A stretch of DNA of 53,638 nt from Bacteroidales bacterium (GCA_023145955.1 JAGLDA010000004.1:1-53638); one strand, 5' to 3'; numbered from the stretch's first letter, positions 7,627-17,413 are shown. Program-made: numbers and translations. Notes: a model not told the origin generated them from the sequence alone.

Positions 7627-10600
7627 TTACGAAATAACCTCCACCTCACTTACACCATTACTACGTTTATTAACCCTAATTTGGGTAGAAATCCTATCCT
7701 TTAAACTATCAACATGAGAGATTATGCCAATAATTTTGCCACTGGATTGTAAGGTTTCTAATGTGGAAATTATTGTTTCCAATGTATTACTATCAAGTGT
7801 TCCAAAACCTTCATCAATAAACAATGAATTTATTTGCACATTACGACTTGCCAAATCAGATAATCCCAATGCCAGAGCTAGGCTAATTATAAACTTCTCG
7901 CCACCGCTACTAGTATCCACATATCGCTCTTGGTCAGTTTGATAATGGTCAATTAACTTAAAATCAAGCTCTTCTTTTTTTACATACGTTGGGTTCAGTT
8001 TTAACGAATAGCGATCGTTTAACTTCAGCAAATGAAGATTTGCTCTGTTTATTAAATTCTGAAGAGTGAGTCTTTGCACATAAGTATTAAAAGCATGTTT
8101 TGAACCACCCAAAACTTCAATAAGCTTTTCCCATTTGCTAACTTCCTTTTGTTGAGCATTAATTTCATCAGTTATGGACTTATTTCTATTACGAATATTT
8201 GTATCCATCTCAAATTTAGATCGCAACTCTCCTACTCTTTCCATCTTAATATCCTCTTCAGCTTCTTTAGACTGCAATTGTGTGCCCACTTCTTCTTTAG
8301 TTTCTACAAAGTTTTTATGTTCCAAATGTGTTTTACTATTTTGTTTCAAATCACTATTTGCAGCATTTAGTTTTATTTGTTCTTCCTCAATACTATTTTG
8401 TATTTTCTCAAAAGTTTCCTTATCACCATCAGAGAGTATAGCTTCTGTTACTTCTTCTTTAGTATTAAAAATAGATTTTTCAAGTATTAAAGCAAAGTCA
8501 TTATTAGCTATTTGTGCTTCTCTACTTAGACTCTCTCTTTGTCGGCCATTACTACCAATCTCTGTTTGCTTAGTTGTTATATCTGTTTTTATATTTTGAT
8601 GTTCTAGTTTAGCCTTTTCCAGAATACTACTATAATTATCAATACTTGCTTGCAATTCGTCTCGCTTTTCAGCAACACTTATATCACTAGGTAAAAGCAC
8701 ATTTCTACTTATATTTGTATCAGACCATAGAGTCGTATCTTCAGAAATTTTATTCTTTATTTTTGTAAGCTTTATATTTTTTTCTTCTAAAACATTCCTT
8801 AAAGATTTTAGCTCTATTCCTACACTAGAGATAGAACTCTGAATAGTTTGCTGTGAGGCTCTCTTAGTATTATACTCCGAAACCTTGCTCTCCAATTCGC
8901 TAATAAAATGTGAGAATAATTCAACAGGAGGCAGTTCCAAATCAAATTCGAATAACGCTAATTGTAGAGTAGTTTCTAACTGTTCTAATTCAACTTCAGA
9001 ATCTTTTATGCTAGTATCAAACGACAATATTAAACTACTAAAAGTGTTTTGTTTTTCTTGAAATACAAGTATACTATTTTCCAATAAATTTTTGTCAATT
9101 TTATACTTCTCCAATTTATTAAAAACAATATCTCTTTTATCAGAAACCTCTTTTGTTTCACTTATTTTCTGGCTAATAACCTTAACTTCAAATTCTAAAT
9201 CAGTGGATTTTGTTGTTATTGCATCTATATTTTCTATTGTAAAACCAAACTCATTATTAGCAAATAAATTCACTAATTTATCAATAGAATTAGAGGCCAC
9301 TGATATTATATAGTTATTACTTTCTATATTTTTCTCCTCTACAACTATACTAATTTCCAGTTGACTAATTGTCTTTTTAATTATTTCAATCTCCTGTTGT
9401 AGTTTATTAATATTCAGCTGAGACTCGTCAGTATTAACACCACTATACTCCTCTATTGCAGGATGTTCCACTGAACCGCATAATAAACAGGCTTCTCCTA
9501 TTTTAAGTTTTGCTCGCTCATTTTGCAAATTCACTATTTGCTTTTTAAGCTCATAATTTTCTTCTAAAATTACTAATTTTTCATTTTCACGGTTTAAATT
9601 GTTCTTTTGCTCAGATAATAAAACCTTTTGTTTTTCTAACTTAGTTTTACTCTCTCTTAGTAAAACTTCTTGCTGAGTTTTCTCCTTTTGCAAGCGATTG
9701 TTTTCATTAGCAATATTCTTAAATTCATTAACAGAAAGCAGTTGACTATCTAGCTTAGCTTTTTTATTATACAGCTCTGTATATGTGTTTTTATTTATGC
9801 TTAAATCATATTCATTAAGTTCTTTTTTGAGGCTATTAATTTCAACATCTGCATTATTAAATTTTGTTATACAACTTGCTAGCTCTTCACTATTATCCTT
9901 TTTCTTTGCTATTTGTTCACTTCTCTGCTGATTATTTTTAAGTAACAATGAGGATATTTCATTGCGCTGCGATAATTGCAAATTCCACTGAGTAATTCTT
10001 CCAGAAATTAAAGGCAAATTAGAGTTATTAGCTATAAAAGTAGAAATCAATTCCAAATTAAATTTCGCAATGCCCTCTTCGCTTTCTTTAGCAGATATAT
10101 CAATTATAGTCTTGTCAATGGCAACCTGCTCAGCAGCGCTATCCTGCTTGAGATTAAGAATTGCACCTTTTAAAGTTATAAGCTCAGTATCAAACTTATC
10201 TATTCTGCTAAACTTTGGCTGCCATTTTTTAAAACTGGAAGATGAATGTGTATAATTCATATTTGCCTTAGTTTCTCTAAGTTCTACTTCTTTAATTTTT
10301 TCATTTAATAATAATAATTGACGCCCTATTTCTATTTCTTGAATTTTATTAGTATTTATTGAATTCGATACTCTTGTAATATCTTTTAATACATCGGAAA
10401 AAACTTCAGCATATTTATTATTTTCAAGAGCTAATATTTTCTCTTTATTATTTTTAATGGTTTCTTTGAGCCTAATATCTCTAATATTCAAATCAGTAGT
10501 TCTTTGGTCCAACTCATCACTTTTCTTAAACCAACTTACTATTTCTTGCAAACGTTTTATCTCTTTCTGAATTAGTACAACTTCATCCTTAATATACTTA

Positions 10601-11286
10601 TTCTCTGCGTTTAACGCTATCAATTCTTCCTCAGAAAGCAAATCCTCAGAGTTGATTTTGCTCTTAATAGTCATCAGAATACGAACTTCTGCAGACTTCC
10701 TATTTCCGACCTCATCGCCAATACGTTTATAAATATCTTCGCCAGTAATTTGCTCTAGCAGTGCACCTTTTTCTGTATTAGGAGCTGATAAAAATGCCGC
10801 AAACTCACCCTGAGCGAGCATTACCGAACGTAGGAATTGATTATAATTTAGCTGAATAATCTCTTCAATTTTATTTCTAAAAGAAGTAATACTATCAGCA
10901 AGAATTTGCTCAGTACTAAGATTTTTTAAACTAACTTTCTCAACAGGATTAATAACATTACCTTTTTTATCTTTCACTCTAATACTCCAAAAGGCTTCAT
11001 ATACTTCACCTTTATTCTGAAATGTTAATCGTACAAAAGCACCATTAGCTCCATAACTAACAACATCCACAAGCCCAGCCTTAGTACTAGAAACACTAAA
11101 TCTAGGAATTTCGCGATATAGAGCAATAGAAATAGCATCTAAAATAGTTGTTTTCCCTGCTCCTGTTGGCCCCGTAATAGCAAATAAACCAATATTACGA
11201 AATGCCTCAGATGTAAAATCAATAATAATTGGCTCTTGAGTTTTTAAAGAGTTTATATTCTGCAGTTCTATTTTTAATATTTTCAT
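7627..11286 (-). CDS. sbcC: SbcC (Rad50-like) DNA repair exonuclease subunit
   Basis: SbcC is the SMC-like ATPase of the SbcCD complex, which cuts hairpins and blocked DNA ends during replication and repair. The 1219-residue protein has an N-terminal ATPase half with Walker A GPTGAGKTT (about 39-47) and the Q-loop region VMLAQGEFAAFL, long coiled coils, a central zinc hook with Cys600-Leu-Leu-Cys603, and the C-terminal half with signature SSGGEKFIISLALALGL and Walker B SLFIDEGFGTLD. Its ATG overlaps the end of sbcD by 4 bases (ATGA type), so the subunits are translationally coupled. Length is within the normal range. It converges on the FGGY kinase gene; I see no clear terminator in the 71-base gap. 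Confidence 0.95.
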   Translation of the reverse strand: MKILKIELQNINSLKTQEPIIIDFTSEAFRNIGLFAITGPTGAGKTTILDAISIALYREIPRFSVSSTKAGLVDVVSYGANGAFVRLTFQNKGEVYEAFWSIRVKDKKGNVINPVEKVSLKNLSTEQILADSITSFRNKIEEIIQLNYNQFLRSVMLAQGEFAAFLSAPNTEKGALLEQITGEDIYKRIGDEVGNRKSAEVRILMTIKSKINSEDLLSEEELIALNAENKYIKDEVVLIQKEIKRLQEIVSWFKKSDELDQRTTDLNIRDIRLKETIKNNKEKILALENNKYAEVFSDVLKDITRVSNSINTNKIQEIEIGRQLLLLNEKIKEVELRETKANMNYTHSSSSFKKWQPKFSRIDKFDTELITLKGAILNLKQDSAAEQVAIDKTIIDISAKESEEGIAKFNLELISTFIANNSNLPLISGRITQWNLQLSQRNEISSLLLKNNQQRSEQIAKKKDNSEELASCITKFNNADVEINSLKKELNEYDLSINKNTYTELYNKKAKLDSQLLSVNEFKNIANENNRLQKEKTQQEVLLRESKTKLEKQKVLLSEQKNNLNRENEKLVILEENYELKKQIVNLQNERAKLKIGEACLLCGSVEHPAIEEYSGVNTDESQLNINKLQQEIEIIKKTISQLEISIVVEEKNIESNNYIISVASNSIDKLVNLFANNEFGFTIENIDAITTKSTDLEFEVKVISQKISETKEVSDKRDIVFNKLEKYKIDKNLLENSILVFQEKQNTFSSLILSFDTSIKDSEVELEQLETTLQLALFEFDLELPPVELFSHFISELESKVSEYNTKRASQQTIQSSISSVGIELKSLRNVLEEKNIKLTKIKNKISEDTTLWSDTNISRNVLLPSDISVAEKRDELQASIDNYSSILEKAKLEHQNIKTDITTKQTEIGSNGRQRESLSREAQIANNDFALILEKSIFNTKEEVTEAILSDGDKETFEKIQNSIEEEQIKLNAANSDLKQNSKTHLEHKNFVETKEEVGTQLQSKEAEEDIKMERVGELRSKFEMDTNIRNRNKSITDEINAQQKEVSKWEKLIEVLGGSKHAFNTYVQRLTLQNLINRANLHLLKLNDRYSLKLNPTYVKKEELDFKLIDHYQTDQERYVDTSSGGEKFIISLALALGLSDLASRNVQINSLFIDEGFGTLDSNTLETIISTLETLQSSGKIIGIISHVDSLKDRISTQIRVNKRSNGVSEVEVIS

Positions 11287-12512
11287 TCTTTGCCCTCTTT
11301 AATAATATTCACTATTTCATTAAAAGCATCGAGGATTTCTTCATTCTCCACCAAATCAAAATTCTGCTCCTTGCATTTTTCTTTAAAAACCTCAATGGGT
11401 GTTAAGTCTTTAATACTATTAGAATCACTAATAATTTTATTTAATCCTACTGTATTTCTTTGGTTTTTATTGGTAACCTTAAGCACCTCAAACTTCAGTC
11501 CTTTCTTATTTAATTCTTCCACCTTATGTTGAATATCAGCAAAGCCTATTTTATTATTTTCAACATTATCAAGAACCACCTCTATCCATGGTGTTAAAGC
11601 AAATTCATTACTCTCTATCCTTTCCAATTTAATTAAGCATTCTTGCAAATTACCCTCTACCTTAGTAATCTCTCTAAACCTTGGTATTTCAAGTTCTATA
11701 ATATTTTTAATAGCATTATTTACAATTTCTATTTCAATAACCTTCTTAGCATAATTGAGCTCACTAAAACTTAAAATATTTGGAGAACCAGAATACCGTA
11801 TTCTAACGTTTTTATCTACAATTTGAGGTCTATGCAAATGCCCTAATGCTATATAATCAAAATCGTGAGGAAAATCTTTTGCAGCAATATCACCTAGGTT
11901 ACCAACATATATGTTTTGCTCACTATCAGAAGGTTGTCCTCCTATTGCAAATAAATGCCCCATGGCAATTTGCGGACAGGATTCCGAATTTATAGAATTA
12001 CAATATTCAGCAGCAGCAGAATAATGATTCATTAAAGCCATACGATAACGCTCCGATATATCATCAAAATTTTCACCAGCAACAGCTCTACGTATATCCT
12101 GATCTCTTAGGTATGGTACTGCAGCAATTATAACTTGCTCTTCAGATATTTGATATTTAAAAACCTCTTCAGATAAATTCTCAGAAGCCCTACCTACCAC
12201 ATCAATAGATAATGCACTTAATAGCTCTTTTGGAGCATCAATTGTACCTGGAGCATCATGATTACCAGCTGTAATAACTATATGCTTACAATTTGTAGCA
12301 TGCAGATTTATCAGGAAGTTATAATACATCTTTTGGCTTTGTGATGAGGGAACACTCACATCAAATATATCACCAGATACAATAAGAATATCAATTCCTC
12401 TCTCTTGAATAATCCCGATTATCCATTCCAAAAAAAGTATTTGCTCTTCTTGCTGCGAGTGCTCATGCAAACGATGCCCTAGGTGCCAATCTGATGTATG
12501 TAAAATTTTCAT
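11283..12512 (-). CDS. sbcD: SbcD (Mre11-like) nuclease subunit
   Basis: The 409-residue protein is the metallophosphoesterase subunit of SbcCD. All phosphoesterase motifs are present in order: TSDWHLGH (6-13), SGDIFD, AGNHDAP, MGHLFA and LGHLHRPQ, which supply the two-metal active site. The C-terminal third is a capping domain that binds SbcC. It overlaps sbcC by 4 bases and follows the lysoplasmalogenase gene by 21 bases, so the three may form one transcript. Nothing looks truncated or substituted. Confidence 0.95.
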   Translation of the reverse strand: MKILHTSDWHLGHRLHEHSQQEEQILFLEWIIGIIQERGIDILIVSGDIFDVSVPSSQSQKMYYNFLINLHATNCKHIVITAGNHDAPGTIDAPKELLSALSIDVVGRASENLSEEVFKYQISEEQVIIAAVPYLRDQDIRRAVAGENFDDISERYRMALMNHYSAAAEYCNSINSESCPQIAMGHLFAIGGQPSDSEQNIYVGNLGDIAAKDFPHDFDYIALGHLHRPQIVDKNVRIRYSGSPNILSFSELNYAKKVIEIEIVNNAIKNIIELEIPRFREITKVEGNLQECLIKLERIESNEFALTPWIEVVLDNVENNKIGFADIQHKVEELNKKGLKFEVLKVTNKNQRNTVGLNKIISDSNSIKDLTPIEVFKEKCKEQNFDLVENEEILDAFNEIVNIIKEGKE

Positions 12513-12533
12513 TAAGGTGGTTTGTGTTTTAGT

Positions 12534-13178
12534 CTATATGAATAATCCTGCAATTGCAAATATATAAATTGCCATCCAATAAGTTGAAAGAATAAGCACT
12601 TCTGCAAGAGCAAACTTACTAACAAATTTATTATAGGATATTATTGCATCAGAAAAGGAAAATAGCAATGAGCCTATACCCAAAGCAAAATATATTATTG
12701 AAGAATCATATAACAACAAACCTATTGCCTGCCAATTCATTATCATTATTATAGATATATAAATAGCAACAGGTATCTTAAAACTACCAAGATTTTTATT
12801 TATAAATTTAAAATAAAATACTGCAATAGGAATTAAAGCTATTAAAGGTATAAAGTTCCAATTGAAACCAAAAATACTAGCAAAAGCATAGATAAATATA
12901 ATATGGGCAACAAGAAATGATGATAAACCTTGAAGAAAATACTTCTCCGAAATTAAGAATACATCTCCTATTAATGCAGCAATAAGCCCTATAATTATTA
13001 CTAAGGAGTAATTAGATCCATTTGTATAAAAAATTAATATCGCAATTGCTATAATAATAATAGTAGTGAGAGGCTTAAAAATAGCAAATGCTTTTCGCTT
13101 ATTATTGTGTCTTAAATAAATGGATATAGATGCCGAAACAAAAACAAGAAAGCTTAATACTACAAATAATAATGTCAT
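12534..13178 (-). CDS. YhhN/TMEM86-family lysoplasmalogenase-like membrane protein
   Basis: This 214-residue integral membrane protein has about eight hydrophobic segments and the motifs of the YhhN family: KPLTT (near 35), GLIAALIGDVFL (about 64-75) with the conserved Asp, and SFSDAIISYNKF toward the C-terminus with a second Asp. Characterised members hydrolyse the vinyl-ether bond of lysoplasmalogens. It opens a probable operon with sbcD and sbcC (21-base gap), an arrangement with no obvious functional logic. Its presence 5 kb from an AGPS-like gene is notable because both concern ether lipids. The family also contains members of unproven activity, so the substrate is inferred. Confidence 0.75.
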   Translation of the reverse strand: MTLLFVVLSFLVFVSASISIYLRHNNKRKAFAIFKPLTTIIIIAIAILIFYTNGSNYSLVIIIGLIAALIGDVFLISEKYFLQGLSSFLVAHIIFIYAFASIFGFNWNFIPLIALIPIAVFYFKFINKNLGSFKIPVAIYISIIMIMNWQAIGLLLYDSSIIYFALGIGSLLFSFSDAIISYNKFVSKFALAEVLILSTYWMAIYIFAIAGLFI

Positions 13179-13201
13179 AATTTGGTTTTATCAGTAAAAC
13201 C

Positions 13202-13230
13202 CAAAGTTAAGAAATTTATTCTGGTACAAA
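13202..13230 (-). promoter_or_regulatory. Promoter of the lysoplasmalogenase-sbcD-sbcC operon
   Basis: Read on the minus strand, TTTG (13230-13227) is followed after 17 bases by TAACTTTG (13209-13202), matching the Bacteroidota -33/-7 pattern. The start codon is about 24 bases beyond the -7 box, leaving a very short leader. Confidence 0.65.
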
Positions 13231-13249
13231 ATAAGTATTTTAAAAAAAT

Positions 13250-13283
13250 AAGTCCTATAATTATGGATTTAATTATAGGACTT
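13250..13283 (-). terminator. Intrinsic terminator after rlmI
   Basis: AAGTCCTATAATTA (13250-13263) pairs perfectly with TAATTATAGGACTT (13270-13283) around a 6-base loop. On the minus strand the hairpin is followed by a T-rich run. It lies 25 bases past the rlmI stop and upstream of the next gene's promoter. Confidence 0.85.
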
Positions 13284-13307
13284 AAAACAGATAGTAATAT
13301 AATAATT

Positions 13308-14492
13308 CTATTCTACGTATAGCACTAATCCTTTAAGGTAAGCACCTTCGGCATGATAAATATTTTGAGGATGATCAGCTGGCTGTGATAAATGGTGCAA
13401 TATTTTCACCTTTCTACCACTATGAATAGCCGCGGCAAGAACTGTGGATTCAAACAATCTACGATCTACAACTTGTGAGCAAGAGAAAGTAAATAATATT
13501 CCACCTGGAGCCATATTCTTAAAAGCAGTAGCATTAAGTCTTTTATATCCTTGCACTGCCTGATGGCGCACTTTTTTATGTTTTGCATAAGCTGGAGGAT
13601 CAAGAATAATAAGCTCATATTTCTCAGGCATATCTTTCATAAAATCCATAGTATCCACTGCAAAGGCATCATGTTTATCCTTTCCAAAGCCATTCAATTC
13701 TACATTTTCGTTTGTCAAGTCTATTGCCTTAGCAGAACTATCAACAGAATGCACTAATGATGCACCTTGTTCCAAGGCATAAATTGAAAAACCTCCAGTA
13801 TAGCAAAAAGTATTTAAAACCTTTCGCCCTTTAGAATATTGCCCAACAAGTTCACGATTATACCTTTGGTCGATAAAAAAACCTGTTTTCTGACCACTAA
13901 CCCAATTAACTTCAAATTTATTTCCATTTTCTAAAGCAACAATAGATTCCTTATCTCCAAAAAGAAACTCGTTTTCTATATCAAAAGCAGTGCTTTTCGG
14001 CAAACTTTCTTTAGATTTTGCATAAATAGTATGAATTCTATCACCATATATCTCTTGCAATATTTTAGCAATATCATGACGCAAAAGATACATACCAATG
14101 GAATGAGTTTGGATGATTGCTGCACCAGCATAAAAATCAATAACCAATCCAGGCAAGTTATCACCCTCTGCAAATATTAATCGGTATATATTTGTCTTGG
14201 CATTATTTATAAGACCAATAGAATCACGCATATTGTATGCAGCAGATATTCTATTTTTATAAAAATCATAATTAATCTCCTCATCAGTAAAACTAAGCAT
14301 ACGTACAGCAATTGATCCATCTTGCCAATGCCCTTGCCCTAGAAATCTATCCTTATTATTGTATACATCTACTATATCACCTTCGTTAGTTTCGCCATAA
14401 GTTTTCTTTATTGCTCCTGAAAAAATCCATGGGTGCTGACGCAATACAGCATCATCTTTCCCTGATTTTAATACGATTTTTGCTTTATTCAT
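13308..14492 (-). CDS. rlmI: Class I SAM-dependent rRNA methyltransferase, RlmI-like (23S rRNA m5C)
   Basis: The protein modifies a cytosine of 23S rRNA using S-adenosylmethionine. Starting at the ATG at 14492 gives 394 residues: an N-terminal PUA domain (KIVLKSGKDDAVLRQHPWIFSGAI), a central hybrid domain, and a Rossmann methyltransferase with VLNTFCYTGGFS (SAM motif I region), LDPPAYAKHKK (catalytic motif IV) and FTFSCSQ (motif VI with a candidate catalytic Cys). An upstream in-frame TTG at 14516 lies inside the -7 promoter box and would add eight unconserved residues, so I reject it. The gene is monocistronic between its own promoter and terminator. Whether the target is exactly C1962 is by family analogy. 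Confidence 0.85.
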   Translation of the reverse strand: MNKAKIVLKSGKDDAVLRQHPWIFSGAIKKTYGETNEGDIVDVYNNKDRFLGQGHWQDGSIAVRMLSFTDEEINYDFYKNRISAAYNMRDSIGLINNAKTNIYRLIFAEGDNLPGLVIDFYAGAAIIQTHSIGMYLLRHDIAKILQEIYGDRIHTIYAKSKESLPKSTAFDIENEFLFGDKESIVALENGNKFEVNWVSGQKTGFFIDQRYNRELVGQYSKGRKVLNTFCYTGGFSIYALEQGASLVHSVDSSAKAIDLTNENVELNGFGKDKHDAFAVDTMDFMKDMPEKYELIILDPPAYAKHKKVRHQAVQGYKRLNATAFKNMAPGGILFTFSCSQVVDRRLFESTVLAAAIHSGRKVKILHHLSQPADHPQNIYHAEGAYLKGLVLYVE

Positions 14493-14513
14493 AATTCTTG
14501 TTTTGATATTTTG

Positions 14514-14521
14514 CAAAAGTA
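14514..14521 (-). promoter_or_regulatory. -7 promoter box of rlmI
   Basis: TACTTTTG followed by C on the minus strand matches TAnnTTTG. The -33 box is weak (ATTG near 14537-14540, spacing 15). Transcription would start near 14506, between the rejected TTG and the ATG at 14492. Confidence 0.5.
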
Positions 14522-14583
14522 AATTTTTTATACTTACAATTGATTTGTATAAATCATTGATTTAATAAAAATGCATAAAAAAA

Positions 14584-14616
14584 GTGAGTATTCAAGCTTT
14601 TAAGCTAAATACTCAC
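14584..14616 (-). terminator. Intrinsic terminator after aspA
   Basis: GTGAGTATT (14584-14592) and AATACTCAC (14608-14616) pair, with an additional AGCTTTTAAGCT palindrome in the loop. On the minus strand a run of seven T follows. It lies 35 bases beyond the aspA stop; a short (AT)8 tract at 14625-14640 separates them. Confidence 0.85.
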
Positions 14617-14650
14617 CCTTATCAATATATATATATATATTCAATAAATA

Positions 14651-16054
14651 TTATCTAATAAATGTAGGATTAATCAAATTTTCAAATCTGAATAATTCAT
14701 CCCATTTTTCTTGTGTAACTACTTTACGTTCTTTAACAGCTATATCATGAATAGATTTCTTAGTATCTAATGCCTCCTTAGCAATACTAGAAGATTCTTC
14801 ATAACCAATAATAGGATTAAGAAGAGTAACAATAGCAACACTATTCATCACCTGATTCTTAGTATATTCAGGATTAGCAGTAATTCCATCAACAGCCTTT
14901 TTACGAAGAGTATCGCAAGCTCTTGACAAGAATATTATAGAGTTGAATAGGCTATATGATATTACTGGTTCCATTACATTTAGCTGCAACTGACCAGCTT
15001 CAGCAGCCATAGTAATAGTAGTATCTGCACCAATTACATAAAATGCTACTTGATTCATCACTTCAGGAATTACAGGATTTACTTTTCCAGGCATAATTGA
15101 AGAGCCCGGCTGCATTCTAGGAAGATTAATCTCATTAAAACCGGTTCTTGGTCCCGATGATAATAATCTTAAATCATTAGCTATTTTCGAAAGTTTTACA
15201 GCAGTACGTTTTAGCACTCCCGATAATTGTACATAAGCACCAGTATCGGAGGTTGCTTCAATTAAATCTTCTGCAAGAAATAATGGAGAGCCTGAAAACT
15301 TCACTAAGTATTTGGTTACCAAATCAGGATATTCTTCAGGAGCATTTACTTTAGTACCAATTGCTGTAGCACCCATATTAATTTCTCTAATAAGGTTTTT
15401 AGCACTATCAATACGCCCTAATTCCTCTGCAACAGTATTTGCCCAACCAGTAAATTCAGAGCCCAAGCTCATAGGCACAGCATCTTGAAGCTGAGTACGT
15501 CCCATCTTAAGAACGTCTTTAAACTCGACACCTTTCCTGCGAAAAGCACTGCTTAATCCAGCCAATGACGATTTATAAATGCTCAGACGCTTAAGCAGAG
15601 CAATACGAAACGCTGTTGGATATGCATCATTAGTAGATTGACTACAGTTTACATGATTATTTGGGTGACAATAATCATACTCACCTTTTTTATAACCCAT
15701 TTTTTCAAGAGCTACATTGGCAATCACCTCATTGGCATTCATATTTACCGATGTACCAGCTCCACCTTGAATCAAATCTGTAAGAAATTGATCATGATAT
15801 TTACCATCAAGAATTTCATCACAAGCAAAACAAATTGCATCAGCTATCTTTCTATCAAAAATACCTAAATCAGCATTGGCCATAGCCGCAGCTTTTTTTA
15901 CATAGGCCAACCCTTTTACCATAAATGGCTCAGTATTAATTGGCGTACCAGTGATATAAAAATTATCCATGGCTCGCATAGTTTGGATTCCATAATACTT
16001 GTCATTAGGAATTTCCATTTCACCTATAAAATCATGTTCTGTTCTTGAATTCAT
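14651..16054 (-). CDS. aspA: Aspartate ammonia-lyase
   Basis: The enzyme deaminates L-aspartate to fumarate and ammonia as a cytoplasmic tetramer. The 467-residue protein starts RTEHDFIGEMEIPNDKYYGIQTMRA, the standard N-terminus, and carries the fumarase/aspartase signature GSSIMPGKVNP (about 315-325) with the catalytic Ser loop, as well as TSVNMNANEV and NHVNCSQSTNDAYPT. Length is normal. It is flanked by its own promoter-like box and a terminator, so it is likely monocistronic. A fumarase C assignment is less likely, since aspartase-type GGAGTSVNMNANEVIAN is present. Confidence 0.93.
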   Translation of the reverse strand: MNSRTEHDFIGEMEIPNDKYYGIQTMRAMDNFYITGTPINTEPFMVKGLAYVKKAAAMANADLGIFDRKIADAICFACDEILDGKYHDQFLTDLIQGGAGTSVNMNANEVIANVALEKMGYKKGEYDYCHPNNHVNCSQSTNDAYPTAFRIALLKRLSIYKSSLAGLSSAFRRKGVEFKDVLKMGRTQLQDAVPMSLGSEFTGWANTVAEELGRIDSAKNLIREINMGATAIGTKVNAPEEYPDLVTKYLVKFSGSPLFLAEDLIEATSDTGAYVQLSGVLKRTAVKLSKIANDLRLLSSGPRTGFNEINLPRMQPGSSIMPGKVNPVIPEVMNQVAFYVIGADTTITMAAEAGQLQLNVMEPVISYSLFNSIIFLSRACDTLRKKAVDGITANPEYTKNQVMNSVAIVTLLNPIIGYEESSSIAKEALDTKKSIHDIAVKERKVVTQEKWDELFRFENLINPTFIR

Positions 16055-16084
16055 ATCTCAGTATATTGGTTGGTTATATATTGG

Positions 16085-16092
16085 CAAAAATA
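16085..16092 (-). promoter_or_regulatory. -7 promoter box of aspA
   Basis: TATTTTTG followed by CC on the minus strand matches TAnnTTTG, 31 bases before the aspA ATG. A TTTG lies only 14 bases further upstream (16110-16107), closer than usual for the -33 box. Confidence 0.5.
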
Positions 16093-16118
16093 AAGATTTA
16101 CACATACAAATCATTATT

Positions 16119-16169
16119 AAGGACTAACTATTTAACTATAGTACAGTTGATATTTTGCGCTTAGTCCTT
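16119..16169 (-). terminator. Weak inverted repeat at the end of the DUF4831 gene
   Basis: AAGGACTAA at 16119-16127 and TTAGTCCTT at 16161-16169 are perfect 9-base inverted copies; the second includes the stop codon of the DUF4831 gene. The loop is long (33 bases) and no strong T run follows, so termination is uncertain. Confidence 0.3.
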
Positions 16170-17321
16170 TATTTCTACTCTTCTTATCGCTCCACTATTT
16201 GGATAAAACTGCACTTTAGTATTTTTAGCTGGCAGATTTGTTACTACTCCAAACTGACTAATCATAAAGCTTACTTCAGCTTTAAGCTCATCGCCTTCCT
16301 TTATTGTAAATTTAGCACTTTCTGGAATACGATAAAAAAGCCCTTTATCAGAATCATCATCAGTTGTGTTTTTTATAAATTTTTCTAAAGTACTCGTTGT
16401 ACGAGCTCTATCTACATGAATATAAACCATTAAACCTTTTTTTATATCATCATTAACAATTCCTTCTTGATTAGAAAATTTAAATAGTGGAATTGAAGCT
16501 GAATATACCTGCGACTCTGGCAAATACGAATATCTATAATGATAAGTATTTCGTTGGGTTACTCCTGTAAACAATTTCATATACTCTTGTTCCATTTTAG
16601 CTAATTCCTCAGCCATATATGATACTGTAGCTCCTGAATAAGCTATTTCTTGTGCTCCAGTTATAATATCTAAGCGCTGTTCTTTTATCTTCATTAGTAG
16701 TTCTGAAGCCTCTTTAGCCTTTTGTTCATACGACTTCTCCACAAAACTTCTTTTTAAATGCATACGCTCAACAGTTACTGTATCCATAATTACCTGCTCA
16801 ACAATAGTATCAATCTTCTCTACTAAATTTGCATCGGCAAAATATTTAAAAGTTTTTGAATAGTCTATATCATTATCCTCTTTCTTTTCTTGCTCTTCTT
16901 TCTCTACCAGGCGATCACTATTGTCATTTAAATCTTGTATTAAACCTGCTTTACTCATACTCATAGTCAACGATTGAGATTTATAACCCCCGTAATTACT
17001 CAAATCAACAAAATAATAATGCTCTGGATCTGGCTCTGAATATGTATTTATTTTAATATCTGACAACTCAAATAAACGAGTATTCGACTGTACTGCATCT
17101 TTAATACCTAGGTATTTTGATGCATAAGCAGCATAAGGTCCAGAGATACGTATTACCTCTTCTACAGTTATATCTATTGTAACAACATTTCTTGGTAATG
17201 AATAATAAAAACCCTCTGAGTTTTCTGGCTTACTATCTTCTGTTACATGTATAACGTTATATGAAGAACATGAACTCAATAAAATTAAAATGGCAAACAA
17301 ACTAATAAGTTCTTTTATCAT
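16161..17321 (-). CDS. DUF4831-family lipoprotein of unknown function
   Basis: Starting from the ATG at 17321 the protein has 386 residues and begins MIKELISLFAILILLSSCSS, a lipoprotein signal peptide with lipobox LLSSC. The body matches the DUF4831 pattern found in Bacteroidota: SEGFYYSLPRNVVTIDITVEE, then GPYAAYASKYLGI, and a later block EIAYSGATVSYMAEELAKMEQEY. It is probably anchored in the periplasm or outer membrane. Its function is unknown. An in-frame TTG at 17348 falls within the -7 promoter box and is not a credible start. The gene is divergent from the histidine kinase gene. Confidence 0.8.
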   Translation of the reverse strand: MIKELISLFAILILLSSCSSYNVIHVTEDSKPENSEGFYYSLPRNVVTIDITVEEVIRISGPYAAYASKYLGIKDAVQSNTRLFELSDIKINTYSEPDPEHYYFVDLSNYGGYKSQSLTMSMSKAGLIQDLNDNSDRLVEKEEQEKKEDNDIDYSKTFKYFADANLVEKIDTIVEQVIMDTVTVERMHLKRSFVEKSYEQKAKEASELLMKIKEQRLDIITGAQEIAYSGATVSYMAEELAKMEQEYMKLFTGVTQRNTYHYRYSYLPESQVYSASIPLFKFSNQEGIVNDDIKKGLMVYIHVDRARTTSTLEKFIKNTTDDDSDKGLFYRIPESAKFTIKEGDELKAEVSFMISQFGVVTNLPAKNTKVQFYPNSGAIRRVEIKD

Positions 17322-17345
17322 AATTATCTGTTTAGAATTATTAAA

Positions 17346-17378
17346 CAAAACTACAAAATATTAAACATGTATTTCAAA
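17346..17378 (-). promoter_or_regulatory. Promoter of the DUF4831 gene
   Basis: On the minus strand TTTG (17378-17375) is followed after 21 bases by TAGTTTTG (17353-17346), fitting the Bacteroidota consensus. The ATG at 17321 lies 24 bases downstream of the -7 box. Confidence 0.55.
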
Positions 17379-17413
17379 TATATTTTAATTTTACAAAATA
17401 TCAATTTTTTTTG

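Noticed and set aside
14625..14640. The (AT)8 tract before the aspA stop as a regulatory feature
   Set aside because: It lies downstream of the gene beside a terminator, and in AT-rich DNA such a run is expected by chance.
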